Both the position numbers and the translations under genes were made by a program. The notes below the pieces were generated by a model, which was not told where the DNA came from, did no database searches, and saw only the letters and a list, made by a program, of their open reading frames with translations. A stretch of 15,302 nucleotides of DNA from contig JASFUX010000053.1 in NCBI GenBank assembly GCA_050050115.1, positions 1 through 15,302 of the forward strand, written 5' to 3'. Every line of letters begins with the position of its first letter. Position 1 is the stretch's first letter. Source of the stretch: JASFUX01 sp050050115 (lineage in GTDB: Bacteria; Pseudomonadota; Alphaproteobacteria; Caulobacterales; Maricaulaceae). Positions 1 to 9,615 of this stretch are shown here, piece after piece.

Positions 1-1
1 C

Positions 2-1390
2 GCCTTGATCTGGACCCCCGAGCACGGCCCCGCGCAAAGCGTCGCCCGCGCCGCGATCGAGCCGACCGCGCCGCCGGAGTTCGCCGTCAGCACTGCGGCG
101 CGCATCGACGCTGACCTCGCGCTCGCCGCTGCAGCCAGCGCCGCTTCCAGCGATGCGTTCATCGAAATCCTCGGCGCGGCGGTCAATGCGCATGAGCGGC
201 TGGAGACCCGCGTGCGCCGCGGCGACACGCTGGCCGACCTGCTGGCGCGCGAAGGCGTCGCGCCGCGCGAATTCAATCCGGCGCTTTACGCGATGAACGA
301 CGTGTTCGACGCGCGCACGCTGCAGGCCGGCCAACACGTCGAAGTGTTCCTCGATCGCACCGATCCCGACGCGCCTGTGCTCGAAGGCGTCGCGTTCGAG
401 CCCGACGTCGACCAGACGATCCAGATCGCGCGCACCACGGACGGCGGCTATCGCGCCCGGTCGCTGGCGACGCCGCTGACCCATCGCGTCGCGCGCGCGC
501 AGGGCGAGATCACCGAGAGCCTCTACGTCGACGCCAAAGCCGCCGGGGTCGACGACCTGGTGATCGCCGAGATCGCCAGCGTGCTCGCCTACTCCGTCGA
601 CTTCCAGCGCGAGATCCGCGTCGGCGATCAGTTCGACATCGTGTTCGACCAATATCTCAATCCGGCAGGTGAAGTCGTCCGCACCGGCGACATCCACTTC
701 GTCCGCTTCACCCCGCGCGGTCGCGAGCTCGCGTTCTGGCGCTACACCCCGCCGGGCGAAGGCGAACATCCCGGCTACTACGACGAGGCCGGAGAAAGCG
801 CCCGGCGCTTCCTGATGCGCACGCCGGTCAACGCCACGCGCATCTCCTCAGGCTTCAGCCGCGCGCGGCGGCATCCGGTGCTCGGCTACACCCGCGCGCA
901 CAAAGGCACCGACTTCGCCGCGCCCACCGGCACGCCGATCTACGCGGCGGGCAACGGCGTGATCGAACGCTCGAACCGCTATGGCAGCTTCGGCAACTAC
1001 GTCCGCATCCGCCACGCCAACGGCTACAAGACGATCTACGGCCACTTGAACGGCTTCGCGCGCGGGATCCGCGCCGGCGCGTCGGTGAGCCAAGGCCAGG
1101 TCATCGGCTATGTCGGCATGACCGGCACGGCGACCGGCCCGCACTTGCACTACGAGGTGCATCTGAACGACGTCGCAATCAATCCGATGACGATCGAAAT
1201 GCCCACGGGCCGTACGCTGGGCGAGGATGAGCTCGACGGTTTCCTCGCCGAGCGCGCGCGGATCGAAGCGATGCGCGCCGCCGCCGTGCCCGCCGACGCC
1301 GATGCGGACGCGCTTACGCCCATGGTCGCCGACAGCGAGACATCCGAGACCGCCGCGCGCGAAGTCGCAACGGCGGCCTCGAACGGGTGA
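2..1390 (+). CDS. M23 family metallopeptidase (peptidoglycan endopeptidase), 5' end outside window
   Basis: Cell-wall hydrolase of the LytM/MepM type, expected to cut peptide cross-links in the periplasm. Numbering residues from the TTG codon at position 5, a LysM/OapA-like segment lies at about 63-110, a second N-terminal domain at about 165-250, and the M23 domain at about 280-375. The zinc ligands are visible as HKGTD (His299, Asp303) and GPHLH (His382), with catalytic His347 in YGHL and His380. All key residues are present, so it should be an active enzyme, not a LytM-type activator. The frame is open to the window edge and no signal peptide or membrane anchor is seen, so the true start is probably upstream. 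The last 50 or so residues are acidic, Ala-rich and probably disordered. It converges with the MerR-type gene. The family is certain; the exact cross-link cut is not known. Confidence 0.93.
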   Translation, partial: ALIWTPEHGPAQSVARAAIEPTAPPEFAVSTAARIDADLALAAAASAASSDAFIEILGAAVNAHERLETRVRRGDTLADLLAREGVAPREFNPALYAMNDVFDARTLQAGQHVEVFLDRTDPDAPVLEGVAFEPDVDQTIQIARTTDGGYRARSLATPLTHRVARAQGEITESLYVDAKAAGVDDLVIAEIASVLAYSVDFQREIRVGDQFDIVFDQYLNPAGEVVRTGDIHFVRFTPRGRELAFWRYTPPGEGEHPGYYDEAGESARRFLMRTPVNATRISSGFSRARRHPVLGYTRAHKGTDFAAPTGTPIYAAGNGVIERSNRYGSFGNYVRIRHANGYKTIYGHLNGFARGIRAGASVSQGQVIGYVGMTGTATGPHLHYEVHLNDVAINPMTIEMPTGRTLGEDELDGFLAERARIEAMRAAAVPADADADALTPMVADSETSETAAREVATAASNG

Positions 1391-1395
1391 GCTTT

Positions 1396-1564
1396 CCTCC
1401 CCCTCGGGGGAGGTGGCCGCAGCAGACGAAGTCTGCGGAGGTCGGAGGGGGATTGCCTCGCGGCTGAAGAAGCAACTCCGGGACAGCGCCTTCGATGCGC
1501 CCCTCGAACCGCGAGGCAGTCCCCCTCAGTCGCGCATACGCGCGACAGCTCCCCGTGGGGGGAG
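1396..1564. repeat. Pair of inverted palindromic repeat units between convergent genes
   Basis: Two related units face each other in the gap between the M23 gene and the MerR-type gene. The left unit (1396-1464) opens with a 7-bp hairpin (1396-1413) and contains GCAGAC-GAA-GTCTGC. The right unit (about 1509-1564) contains GTCGCGC-ATAC-GCGCGAC (1529-1546) and ends in CTCCCCGTGGGGGGAG. The inner flanks, 1445-1463 and 1509-1527, are inverted copies matching at 18 of 19 bases. The architecture resembles REP/BIME-type mobile palindromes, which often sit between convergent genes. It could also act as a bidirectional terminator, although there is no T-tract. Whether it recurs elsewhere in the genome cannot be seen here. 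Confidence 0.7.
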
Positions 1565-1575
1565 CAGAGATCGCC

Positions 1576-2358
1576 CTAAACCACCGGCCCGTCTTCTTCG
1601 TCGAGCTTCTTCTGCGCCGCGTTCATGAACGCAAACACTTCCGGCGAGAACGGCATGGCCTGCGCCGATTGCGCGAAACCCTCCGCGTAGACCTTGTTCA
1701 GACTGGCTTTCAGCTTCGGATCGTGCTGGTGAAACTTCGCCGCCTCGGCGCGCCACTCGCGCGCCAGCGCCAGCGCCTCTGGCGAACCAGGATCGCCGCC
1801 GAGCAGCGCCTCGGCGCGCGCGATCAGCGCGCCCCACCTCTTGTTCGCCTCGGCCTGATCGGCGTCGGTCCAGTCCCGCGCCTTCAGCTCGGCGAGCTGT
1901 TCGGGGCTGTAGTGCTTCTTGATCAGGCCTTCAAGGGCCGGATTAGGCTTTAGTTCAGACATCGATATCTCCCGTGTCAGGTCAATCAGTTCATCCGTTG
2001 AAAGACCGTCTCCGGCAGACAACGCCTTGCGCGCCGCACGCACCATCGAGAGCGCCCGATCAACACGCGAGGCCTCGCGTGAGAGCGCCTGCTCCTGCGC
2101 GCTGAGCACCCGTTCGAGGTCAGGCGCCGAACCGCTGAGAAGTTCACCGATCCGTTCGAGCGACAGACCGAGCGCCTTGAGCGCGAGGATCTCGTGCAAG
2201 CGTTCCAGCTCGGCCCGGCCGTACATCCGCCAGCCCGCCTCCGTCCGCCGCGGCGAAACCAGCCCGCGCCGCTCGTAAAGCCGCAGCGCCTTGGGTGTCA
2301 CGCCCAGACGGCCTGCGGCTTCCGCCACGGTCAGGAGGATTTCGTCCGCGTCTCGCAT
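1576..2358 (-). CDS. MerR family transcriptional regulator with TipAS-like C-terminal domain
   Basis: DNA-binding regulator of 260 residues. The N-terminal winged helix-turn-helix (about 9-77) carries the family hallmark LRLYERRGLVSP and a following wing with RRTEAGWRMY. A helical linker at about 80-115 would form the antiparallel dimer coiled coil. Residues about 135-255 resemble the TipAS/albicidin-resistance effector domain, with a conserved-looking NKRWGALIARAEAL helix and a KVYAEGFAQ segment. TipAS-type regulators bind amphipathic or thiopeptide-like molecules and activate their own and neighbouring genes; the ligand here is unknown. It is the last gene of a minus-strand run and converges with the M23 gene. 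The ATG is supported by GGAAAGG five bases upstream. A MerR-style promoter at 2396-2426 suggests autoregulation. Confidence 0.9.
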   Translation of the reverse strand: MRDADEILLTVAEAAGRLGVTPKALRLYERRGLVSPRRTEAGWRMYGRAELERLHEILALKALGLSLERIGELLSGSAPDLERVLSAQEQALSREASRVDRALSMVRAARKALSAGDGLSTDELIDLTREISMSELKPNPALEGLIKKHYSPEQLAELKARDWTDADQAEANKRWGALIARAEALLGGDPGSPEALALAREWRAEAAKFHQHDPKLKASLNKVYAEGFAQSAQAMPFSPEVFAFMNAAQKKLDEEDGPVV

Positions 2359-2395
2359 CTGCCTTTCCGCATGCTCCGATCTTTCAATATCGGCT

Positions 2396-2426
2396 GCTCT
2401 ACGGGTTGACCCAAGGTCAACTGCAA
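2396..2426 (-). promoter_or_regulatory. Candidate MerR-type promoter and operator of the TipAS-like regulator
   Basis: Read on the minus strand, TTGCAG (2426-2421) and TAGAGC (2401-2396) are separated by 19 bp, the overlong spacing typical of MerR-controlled promoters. Almost the whole spacer is a perfect dyad, TTGACC-TTG-GGTCAA (2420-2406), centred within two bases of the spacer midpoint. Each hexamer matches the sigma-70 consensus at only three of six positions, as expected for a promoter needing an activator. Transcription would start near 2389, giving a leader of about 30 bases. The dyad is certain; its role is inferred. Confidence 0.5.
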
Positions 2427-2473
2427 GCGCTGATTTCGATGACGACCGCGCTCAAGGAACAAATGGCCGCGGC

Positions 2474-3658
2474 TTAGCGGCTCAGCGCCGCTGCGAGGTC
2501 CTCGGACACGTCGGCGGCTTTGATGCGCCAGGCGGACCACAGCTCGCGCACCAGAAAGCCGATGAGCACGACCTGGAACACCCACATGGCCAGCGAGAAC
2601 GGCACGCCGGGCGCGGCGACCAGCGGCGTCCACGCTACGCCGAGAACCTCCTTCAGGCGGAAGTTGTCCAAAGCGGTCTCGCCAAGAAAGAGGATCGACG
2701 ACCATGGCGACGCCGCCTCTGGGTTCGTGAACAGATGAAAATCAGGCGTCGCGGCCTCGAAAGCCCAGACGACAAGCCCCAGCGCCACGAGCTGGAACAC
2801 CATCTCGCACAGATACGCAGTGAAGGTCGCCACGCGCAGGCCCGACACGTAGAGCTTCAAGGACTGCTTCGACGCCCGGTCCAGCTCGATCTTCGACGGC
2901 GTCAGCTCACGAAGCTTTTTCAGCGTCCAATCGTGACGCCGCCAGACGTAGCCGCTCATCGAACGTATCGCTTCGAGGCCGACGCCCAGCCCGACGCCGA
3001 TGATCGCGGCCGAAGGCCAGAGCGACGTAACCGGAGCGATCGACAAAGTCGTCAGCGCAGTGCGAACGGCGGACCAGTCCAGCACGGCCGCCGCGGCCAG
3101 CCCCGCGAGGACCGAAAACCCGGCCGCAAGCGCGAACGACGTTCCAAGACTCGACACCGCGGTCGCGGCGACCGTCTTGAGCAGAAACCGCAGCCTGAAA
3201 ACCAAGCCAACGCCGCCCTCGCCCGACGTCCTTGTCCGCGATGATCTTGCGCGCGATGATCGCGTTTGCGGACTGCTCGTCGCGCCGCCGAAGTTCGGCT
3301 GCAGCGTGGGAACTCTCGGCATCGACACTTCGGGCAGCATCGCGGCGTCGCCGATCGAGGTCGATGGCCGGTAGGTCGGCGGCTCGACGCGCGGCAACAC
3401 CGCGCGATCGCGCTTGGGGCCTCCACTGGGGGACGCAGACGCCTCGAGTATTCGGCGAACCTCATCGGACATGGGTGCGGTGTCGGGCTGCTCTTCGAAC
3501 TCGGGCAGACCGGCGCGCGGCAGAATGGCGTGGTCGACCGTCTCGCCAGACGGCGGCGACGCTTCGGCGTTCGGATCGGCGGTTCGGCTTTCCTCGCCGT
3601 CCTGCTCGGCGTCATCCGCTTTGGGCGCGGGTTTCGGCTTATCGGACAAAACAGCCAT
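2474..3658 (-). CDS. Membrane protein of unknown function with long disordered N-terminus
   Basis: I do not recognise a named family. The protein has 394 residues. Residues 1-150 are rich in Pro, Ser, Ala, Glu and Arg and look disordered and cytoplasmic. They contain three spaced copies of a short motif: DHAILPRAGLP (42-52), DRAVLPRVEPP (84-94) and DAAMLPEVSMP (104-114). A basic Ser/Arg stretch (132-144) leads into the membrane region, with hydrophobic segments at about 163-192, 212-230, 275-300 and 352-372. A charged cytoplasmic-like segment (about 238-268) lies between the second and third. The ATG has GGGGAGATGGC directly upstream, a good ribosome site. No enzyme motif is visible. It lies between the flavodoxin-like gene and the MerR-type gene, with 115-170-bp gaps, so co-transcription is possible but not shown. 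Confidence 0.8.
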   Translation of the reverse strand: MAVLSDKPKPAPKADDAEQDGEESRTADPNAEASPPSGETVDHAILPRAGLPEFEEQPDTAPMSDEVRRILEASASPSGGPKRDRAVLPRVEPPTYRPSTSIGDAAMLPEVSMPRVPTLQPNFGGATSSPQTRSSRARSSRTRTSGEGGVGLVFRLRFLLKTVAATAVSSLGTSFALAAGFSVLAGLAAAAVLDWSAVRTALTTLSIAPVTSLWPSAAIIGVGLGVGLEAIRSMSGYVWRRHDWTLKKLRELTPSKIELDRASKQSLKLYVSGLRVATFTAYLCEMVFQLVALGLVVWAFEAATPDFHLFTNPEAASPWSSILFLGETALDNFRLKEVLGVAWTPLVAAPGVPFSLAMWVFQVVLIGFLVRELWSAWRIKAADVSEDLAAALSR

Positions 3659-3828
3659 GCCATCTCCCCAAGAGCTGCGCGAATGCTCAGTCGTTGTTCT
3701 TGTTCCGCGCCGCGGATGCTACGCGGCGCAAGCCAGACCCGCAACGCATTGGCGCTCGAACGCCATCGGGCGACGCGACTTGGATGCTGGCGACCTTCTC
3801 GGCGTGCGCTTCGTCGCGCTGACGCAGG

Positions 3829-4314
3829 TCAGAACATTCCCATCGCCAATCCCGCGGCCATCGCCGCGCCCAGCTCGCGGCAGCGCGCGAGGTCGGCTTC
3901 GGGGATGGTCTTCTCGGCGAGGATTTGTTCGGGCGTCTGCGCGTGCGTGCAAACGATCAGCGGCGCCTGGACTTCCTTGAGCCGCCAGCCGGTCGCGATG
4001 CGCGCGGTCTGGCGCAGCGCGTTCTCGCCGTCCGATCCGGCGCAGATCATCTGCGCGTAAGGACGCCCCTCGATGCGCCCGAGCACCGGATAATAGCTCC
4101 GATCAAAGAAGTCCTTCATCACGCCGGCGATGGCGGCGAGGTTTTCCGGCGCGGCGAAGATGTAGCCGTCGGCGGCGAGCAGATCCTCCGGCCCCGCCTC
4201 CTCCGCGCGCATGAGCACCGTCTCAGTCTCCGCGCGCGCAGCTTCCGCGGCGGCCTCGGCCATCTGGCGGGTTCCGCCAGTCTTGGAGTGGTGGACGATG
4301 AGGAGGCGCGCCAT
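3829..4314 (-). CDS. Flavodoxin-like / NAD(P)H-dependent FMN reductase family protein
   Basis: Small single-domain flavoprotein of 161 residues. The N-terminal strand MARLLIVHHS runs into SKTGGTRQMAEA (10-21), the phosphate-binding loop of flavodoxin-fold proteins. YIFAAPENLAAIAGVMKDFFDR (51-72, key residues APEN and the following helix) forms the second flavin-contacting region, and a third strand-loop lies at MICAGSDG (89-96). It should bind FMN in the cytosol and may act as an electron carrier or quinone/nitro reductase; the partner is unknown. Cysteines at 91, 122 and 145 have no recognised role. There is no Shine-Dalgarno sequence before the ATG, and a candidate promoter ends only a few bases upstream, so the message may be leaderless. 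The upstream esterase has its own terminator, so this is probably a separate transcript. Confidence 0.85.
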   Translation of the reverse strand: MARLLIVHHSKTGGTRQMAEAAAEAARAETETVLMRAEEAGPEDLLAADGYIFAAPENLAAIAGVMKDFFDRSYYPVLGRIEGRPYAQMICAGSDGENALRQTARIATGWRLKEVQAPLIVCTHAQTPEQILAEKTIPEADLARCRELGAAMAAGLAMGMF

Positions 4315-4320
4315 CGAGAC

Positions 4321-4351
4321 AGTGTAGGCGACACAGCCGTGGTGGAATCAA
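4321..4351 (-). promoter_or_regulatory. Candidate promoter of the flavodoxin-like gene, possibly leaderless
   Basis: On the minus strand TTGATT (4351-4346) and TACACT (4326-4321) are spaced by 19 bp, slightly long for sigma-70. The expected start of transcription falls at about 4313-4315, essentially on the A of the ATG at 4314. There is no purine-rich ribosome site between the promoter and the ATG, which fits a leaderless transcript. Confidence 0.35.
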
Positions 4352-4394
4352 TGGCGCAACGCCGAAATCATCCGCGACACGCGCGCCGACGCCG

Positions 4395-4435
4395 CACAAA
4401 ACTTGGGCGGAAACCCGGAGTGGATCCCCGCCCAA
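4395..4435 (-). terminator. Rho-independent-type terminator after the esterase gene
   Basis: On the minus strand TTGGGCGG (4435-4428) pairs perfectly with CCGCCCAA (4410-4403), giving an 8-bp GC-rich stem with a 17-base loop. It is followed directly by GTTTTGTG. It begins about 20 bases after the esterase stop codon, in the expected place. It would separate esterase transcription from the flavodoxin-like gene downstream. Confidence 0.65.
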
Positions 4436-4455
4436 ATTGCCGATCGCTGCTCGGG

Positions 4456-5907
4456 TCAGTCCGAGCTTGGCGGCGCCGTGTATGAGCCCTGGATGTTGGA
4501 CTTCACCGCCATCGGCGCGCCAATGTCGAGGTAGACGTTGTTCTCCTCGGTGTACTGAGGCCAATCCACTAGCCCCGGAACGCTCGGGTCGCCGGTGCGC
4601 GCAAATTGCGCCCAAATCCGCGAGGCCTCATCGGCGACCTGCATGTCGATGTCGTCATGCGCGGGCGTCTCCGCCGAACAGCCGCCACCGTTCGCCAGGA
4701 AGTGCGTCGTCGGGGACGTCAGACCGATCGGCACCGCGCCGAACACGTAGGTGAGCTCGAGCCCGTGAAAGGCGACGCAGCCTTCTTCCTGGCGCCATCC
4801 CAGCGGCAGGTGGGTGAAGTTGTAGGTCCACGTCGGCGCGCCGGCTGCGCTGTGGAGATTGGCCATCCCCGGCACCGACGTTTGCAGCGAGCCCTCTCCC
4901 GCGTTCGCGCCGACGATCAGCGGAACGAGCTGCTGCTGTCCATTCTGGAACATTTCGTTGACCGGCGCGGGGATGACGTATCCGTCCACAGCGGGCGTCG
5001 CGCGGAAACCAGACTCCGAACCCGCCGCGAGGACATCTTCCCAGCTCGCGGCGCGCATTTCCGCGAGCGTGTCCGCGCCAAGCTCGGCGGCCAGCGCTTC
5101 GCCCAGCGCTTCGGCGTCTTCAAGCGATATGCTGCGCGGCGTGGTGGCGAGCGCCGAACCGCTTTCGACGATCGCTCGGTCGAAGAGACCTTCCGTGAGC
5201 GGAGAGGCCATCTGCGAGATCACCTTGGTGCCGCCGCCGGACTCGCCGAAGATGGTGACGTTGTCCGGATCACCGCCGAACGCGGCGATGTTGTCCTGCA
5301 CCCATTGCAGCGAGGCTCTGAGGTCAAGCGTGCCGTAGTTGCCCGCGCCGGGGCCCTCGGCTGTCAGCTCCGGGTGGGCGAGATAGCCGATCGGACCGAG
5401 CCGGCTGTTCACCGTCACGGTGACGACGCCCTGGTTCGGCAGTTTCGGGTGATTGTAGGTCGTCGAGCTGCTCGTGCCGGACGTCAGCCCGCCTCCGTGG
5501 AAAAACACCATCACCGGACGTCCTTCATCGGCGTTTTCAGCCGCGGTCACGACGTTCAGGTACAGGCAGTCTTCGCTGATCGGCGCGCCGGTGCCCATGG
5601 TGCTTTGCCCTTGCGGACAACGGTTCGGCCATTCGGTCGCGTCACGCACGCCGTCCCATGAGGCCGCGGGTTGGGGCGCTTTCCAGCGCAGGTCGCCGAC
5701 CGGAGGCGCTGCATAAGGAATGCCGCGATAGATATAGGCCGTCTCGCCGACCTCTGTGACGGTTTCGCCGCGCACCGCGCCCAAGCTGGTTTGAACAACT
5801 TCGCCGATCGGACCGGACGATCCTTCCCGATCAAAGTTGAACGCACCGTTGGCGCATGCCGAAGCAAGCAGAGCGGAGCTTATGAGCGGAACGACAGCTT
5901 TGGACAT
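4456..5907 (-). CDS. Type B carboxylesterase (para-nitrobenzyl esterase-like), putative lipoprotein
   Basis: Alpha/beta-hydrolase of 483 residues that should hydrolyse carboxylic esters. The nucleophile Ser223 lies in GESGGG (221-226). The oxyanion hole is HGGG (137-140), and EDCLYLNV (112-119) is the family's second signature, with Cys97 and Cys114 placed to form the usual disulfide. The other triad members are read as Glu338 (in NAGEGS) and His381 (in FHGLEL). The N-terminus is a short secretion signal ending in LLASAC, so Cys18 is a possible lipid attachment site, although the -3 residue is Ala instead of the usual Leu. The protein is therefore exported. The Glu-to-His interval is only 43 residues, clearly shorter than in typical family members. 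The ATG follows GGGGAGAGAGAC. The substrate is unknown. Confidence 0.93.
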   Translation of the reverse strand: MSKAVVPLISSALLASACANGAFNFDREGSSGPIGEVVQTSLGAVRGETVTEVGETAYIYRGIPYAAPPVGDLRWKAPQPAASWDGVRDATEWPNRCPQGQSTMGTGAPISEDCLYLNVVTAAENADEGRPVMVFFHGGGLTSGTSSSTTYNHPKLPNQGVVTVTVNSRLGPIGYLAHPELTAEGPGAGNYGTLDLRASLQWVQDNIAAFGGDPDNVTIFGESGGGTKVISQMASPLTEGLFDRAIVESGSALATTPRSISLEDAEALGEALAAELGADTLAEMRAASWEDVLAAGSESGFRATPAVDGYVIPAPVNEMFQNGQQQLVPLIVGANAGEGSLQTSVPGMANLHSAAGAPTWTYNFTHLPLGWRQEEGCVAFHGLELTYVFGAVPIGLTSPTTHFLANGGGCSAETPAHDDIDMQVADEASRIWAQFARTGDPSVPGLVDWPQYTEENNVYLDIGAPMAVKSNIQGSYTAPPSSD

Positions 5908-5966
5908 GTCTCTCTCCCCAGGCTTGTTTTGCCTGGTTTATGCCCCGTCGCAGACTGGGGGAGCAA
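5908..5966 (-). promoter_or_regulatory. Candidate promoter and leader hairpin of the esterase gene
   Basis: On the minus strand TTGCTC (5966-5961) and CATAAA (5942-5937) are spaced by 18 bp, a plausible sigma-70 pair with weak -35. Just downstream, CCAGGC (5936-5931) and GCCTGG (5923-5918) form a 6-bp hairpin with an A-rich 7-base loop. The hairpin ends immediately before the GGGGAGAGAGAC ribosome site. It would sit at or close to the 5' end of the transcript. The hairpin is seen; the promoter is an inference. Confidence 0.35.
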
Positions 5967-6009
5967 CACGACTCGAGAAAAATCCGTCTACCACCGATAG
6001 TCTGTTAAC

Positions 6010-6040
6010 TTCGCATCACGCGCGCACGACCGCGTGCGAA
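6010..6040 (-). other. Inverted repeat just after the four-helix membrane protein gene
   Basis: TTCGCA (6010-6015) and TGCGAA (6035-6040) are perfect inverted arms with further CG-rich pairing inside. The element lies seven bases beyond the stop codon at 6048. There is no T-tract on the minus strand, so it is at best a weak or Rho-assisted terminator. Confidence 0.3.
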
Positions 6041-6047
6041 AGGCCGC

Positions 6048-6755
6048 TCAGGGCTTGGCGAAGATGAGCTTCGGCCACAGCAGGTAGCAAACGTCTTCCG
6101 CGGCGCGGCCGGCTTGCCATCCAAAGAGGCGCTCTCCAGCGTCGAGGATCAACGACCAGAATCCGGCCAGCGCCCAGATCGCCGCGAGGGCGATCGAGAG
6201 CGTCACCGCCGATCCAGGCAGATCAGCACGCGAGGCGACGAAGCGCAGCGCGCCAAGCTCGCGAAGCCACCAGAGATAGCCGAGCCCTGCAGCCAACGGG
6301 ATTACGCTGAGGAACCGGCCGAACAGCGTGAATGCCCCGCCCGCGATCCAGGCGGGCGCCGCAACCATGAAAACTCCAAGCATCGAAAGGGCAATGAACA
6401 CAATGCCGATAAGGCCCGCGGGATGCAGCCCGACGTGAGGCGTTTCCTCGATCATGCGGTCGAGAGCGTCAGTCGGCTGGTTCGCGAGCCACATGATGAA
6501 GAGGCCGACGAGCGGCAGCGCCACGGCGGCGACGTGCGCAAAGAGGAACACCATCAGCCGGTTCTGCAGCGGGATCGTTTGGCGCCATAGGCGCTCCCGC
6601 TCCGCGCGCTCCGCGGCTTCCGCGGCCTTCCGTGTCCGGTAACGCGCTTCCGCGGCCTCGATTGTTTCGCAGCGCGAGCCGAACTTCTCCGCAAAGCTGC
6701 GGCTGGAGCCGCAGGTTCGGCAAATGCCGCTGGGATCGAAATCGTGCGTCGCCAT
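6048..6755 (-). CDS. Small four-helix membrane protein with N-terminal Cys cluster, unknown function
   Basis: I do not recognise a named family. The protein has 235 residues. Its first 30 residues contain GICRTCGSS (Cys12, Cys15) and Cys29, with His4 nearby, which looks like a zinc-ribbon-like knuckle; a second complete CxxC pair is missing. Residues 31-60 form a charged, Ala/Glu/Arg-rich helix, probably coiled coil. Hydrophobic segments follow at about 66-90, 113-135, 136-163 and 182-204. A single Cys223 is near the C-terminus. The zinc-binding part and charged helix are presumably cytosolic. No strong Shine-Dalgarno sequence is seen before the ATG. It follows clpB on the same strand after 118 bp, so readthrough from clpB is possible. 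Confidence 0.75.
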   Translation of the reverse strand: MATHDFDPSGICRTCGSSRSFAEKFGSRCETIEAAEARYRTRKAAEAAERAERERLWRQTIPLQNRLMVFLFAHVAAVALPLVGLFIMWLANQPTDALDRMIEETPHVGLHPAGLIGIVFIALSMLGVFMVAAPAWIAGGAFTLFGRFLSVIPLAAGLGYLWWLRELGALRFVASRADLPGSAVTLSIALAAIWALAGFWSLILDAGERLFGWQAGRAAEDVCYLLWPKLIFAKP

Positions 6756-6873
6756 AGCGGCCGATATTCACCGCCGCGGCTCCCCTAGGTCAATCGGAAC
6801 CAAGCGGTGGCAGGACGTCTGCTCGACCCGCTTCATCAACCGCCGATCTTGGAGATTCCAGCGCCGGTCGGCC

Positions 6874-9495
<2,622 letters not shown>

Positions 9496-9580
9496 GAGGT
9501 CCCCTTCCACGAAGCGAGACAGAGCCACGGATGCGCGCGACGCCCATTTCGGCGCGTCCGCTCGCGGCCCGGACCTCTAT

Positions 9581-9610
9581 GAGGTAGGGGCGGTCTTTGA
9601 GAAACTCAAG
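9581..9610 (-). promoter_or_regulatory. Sigma-32 (RpoH)-type heat-shock promoter of clpB
   Basis: On the minus strand CTTGAG (9610-9605) is followed after 14 bases by CCCCTA (9590-9585). It can also be read, with a 16-base spacer, as CCTACCT (9588-9582), which is close to the alphaproteobacterial heat-shock -10 pattern CYTATNT. The -35 differs from CTTGAA by one base. The site lies about 90 bases before the clpB ATG with nothing coding between, exactly where a clpB heat-shock promoter is expected. Confidence 0.75.
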
Positions 9611-9615
9611 GGCGG

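Noticed and set aside
2295..2477. Plus-strand 60-codon frame ending in a protein-like tail (LTQGQLQALISMTTALKEQM)
   Set aside because: The last 25 codons look almost coding, but there is no ribosome site or family match, and the first part is antisense to the MerR-type gene. A gene remnant is possible but not supportable.
3709..3727. Hairpin GCCGCG-N7-CGCGGC between the flavodoxin-like gene and the 394-residue membrane protein gene
   Set aside because: There is no T-tract on either strand and it is about 100 bases past the stop codon; hairpins of this size are common by chance at this GC content.
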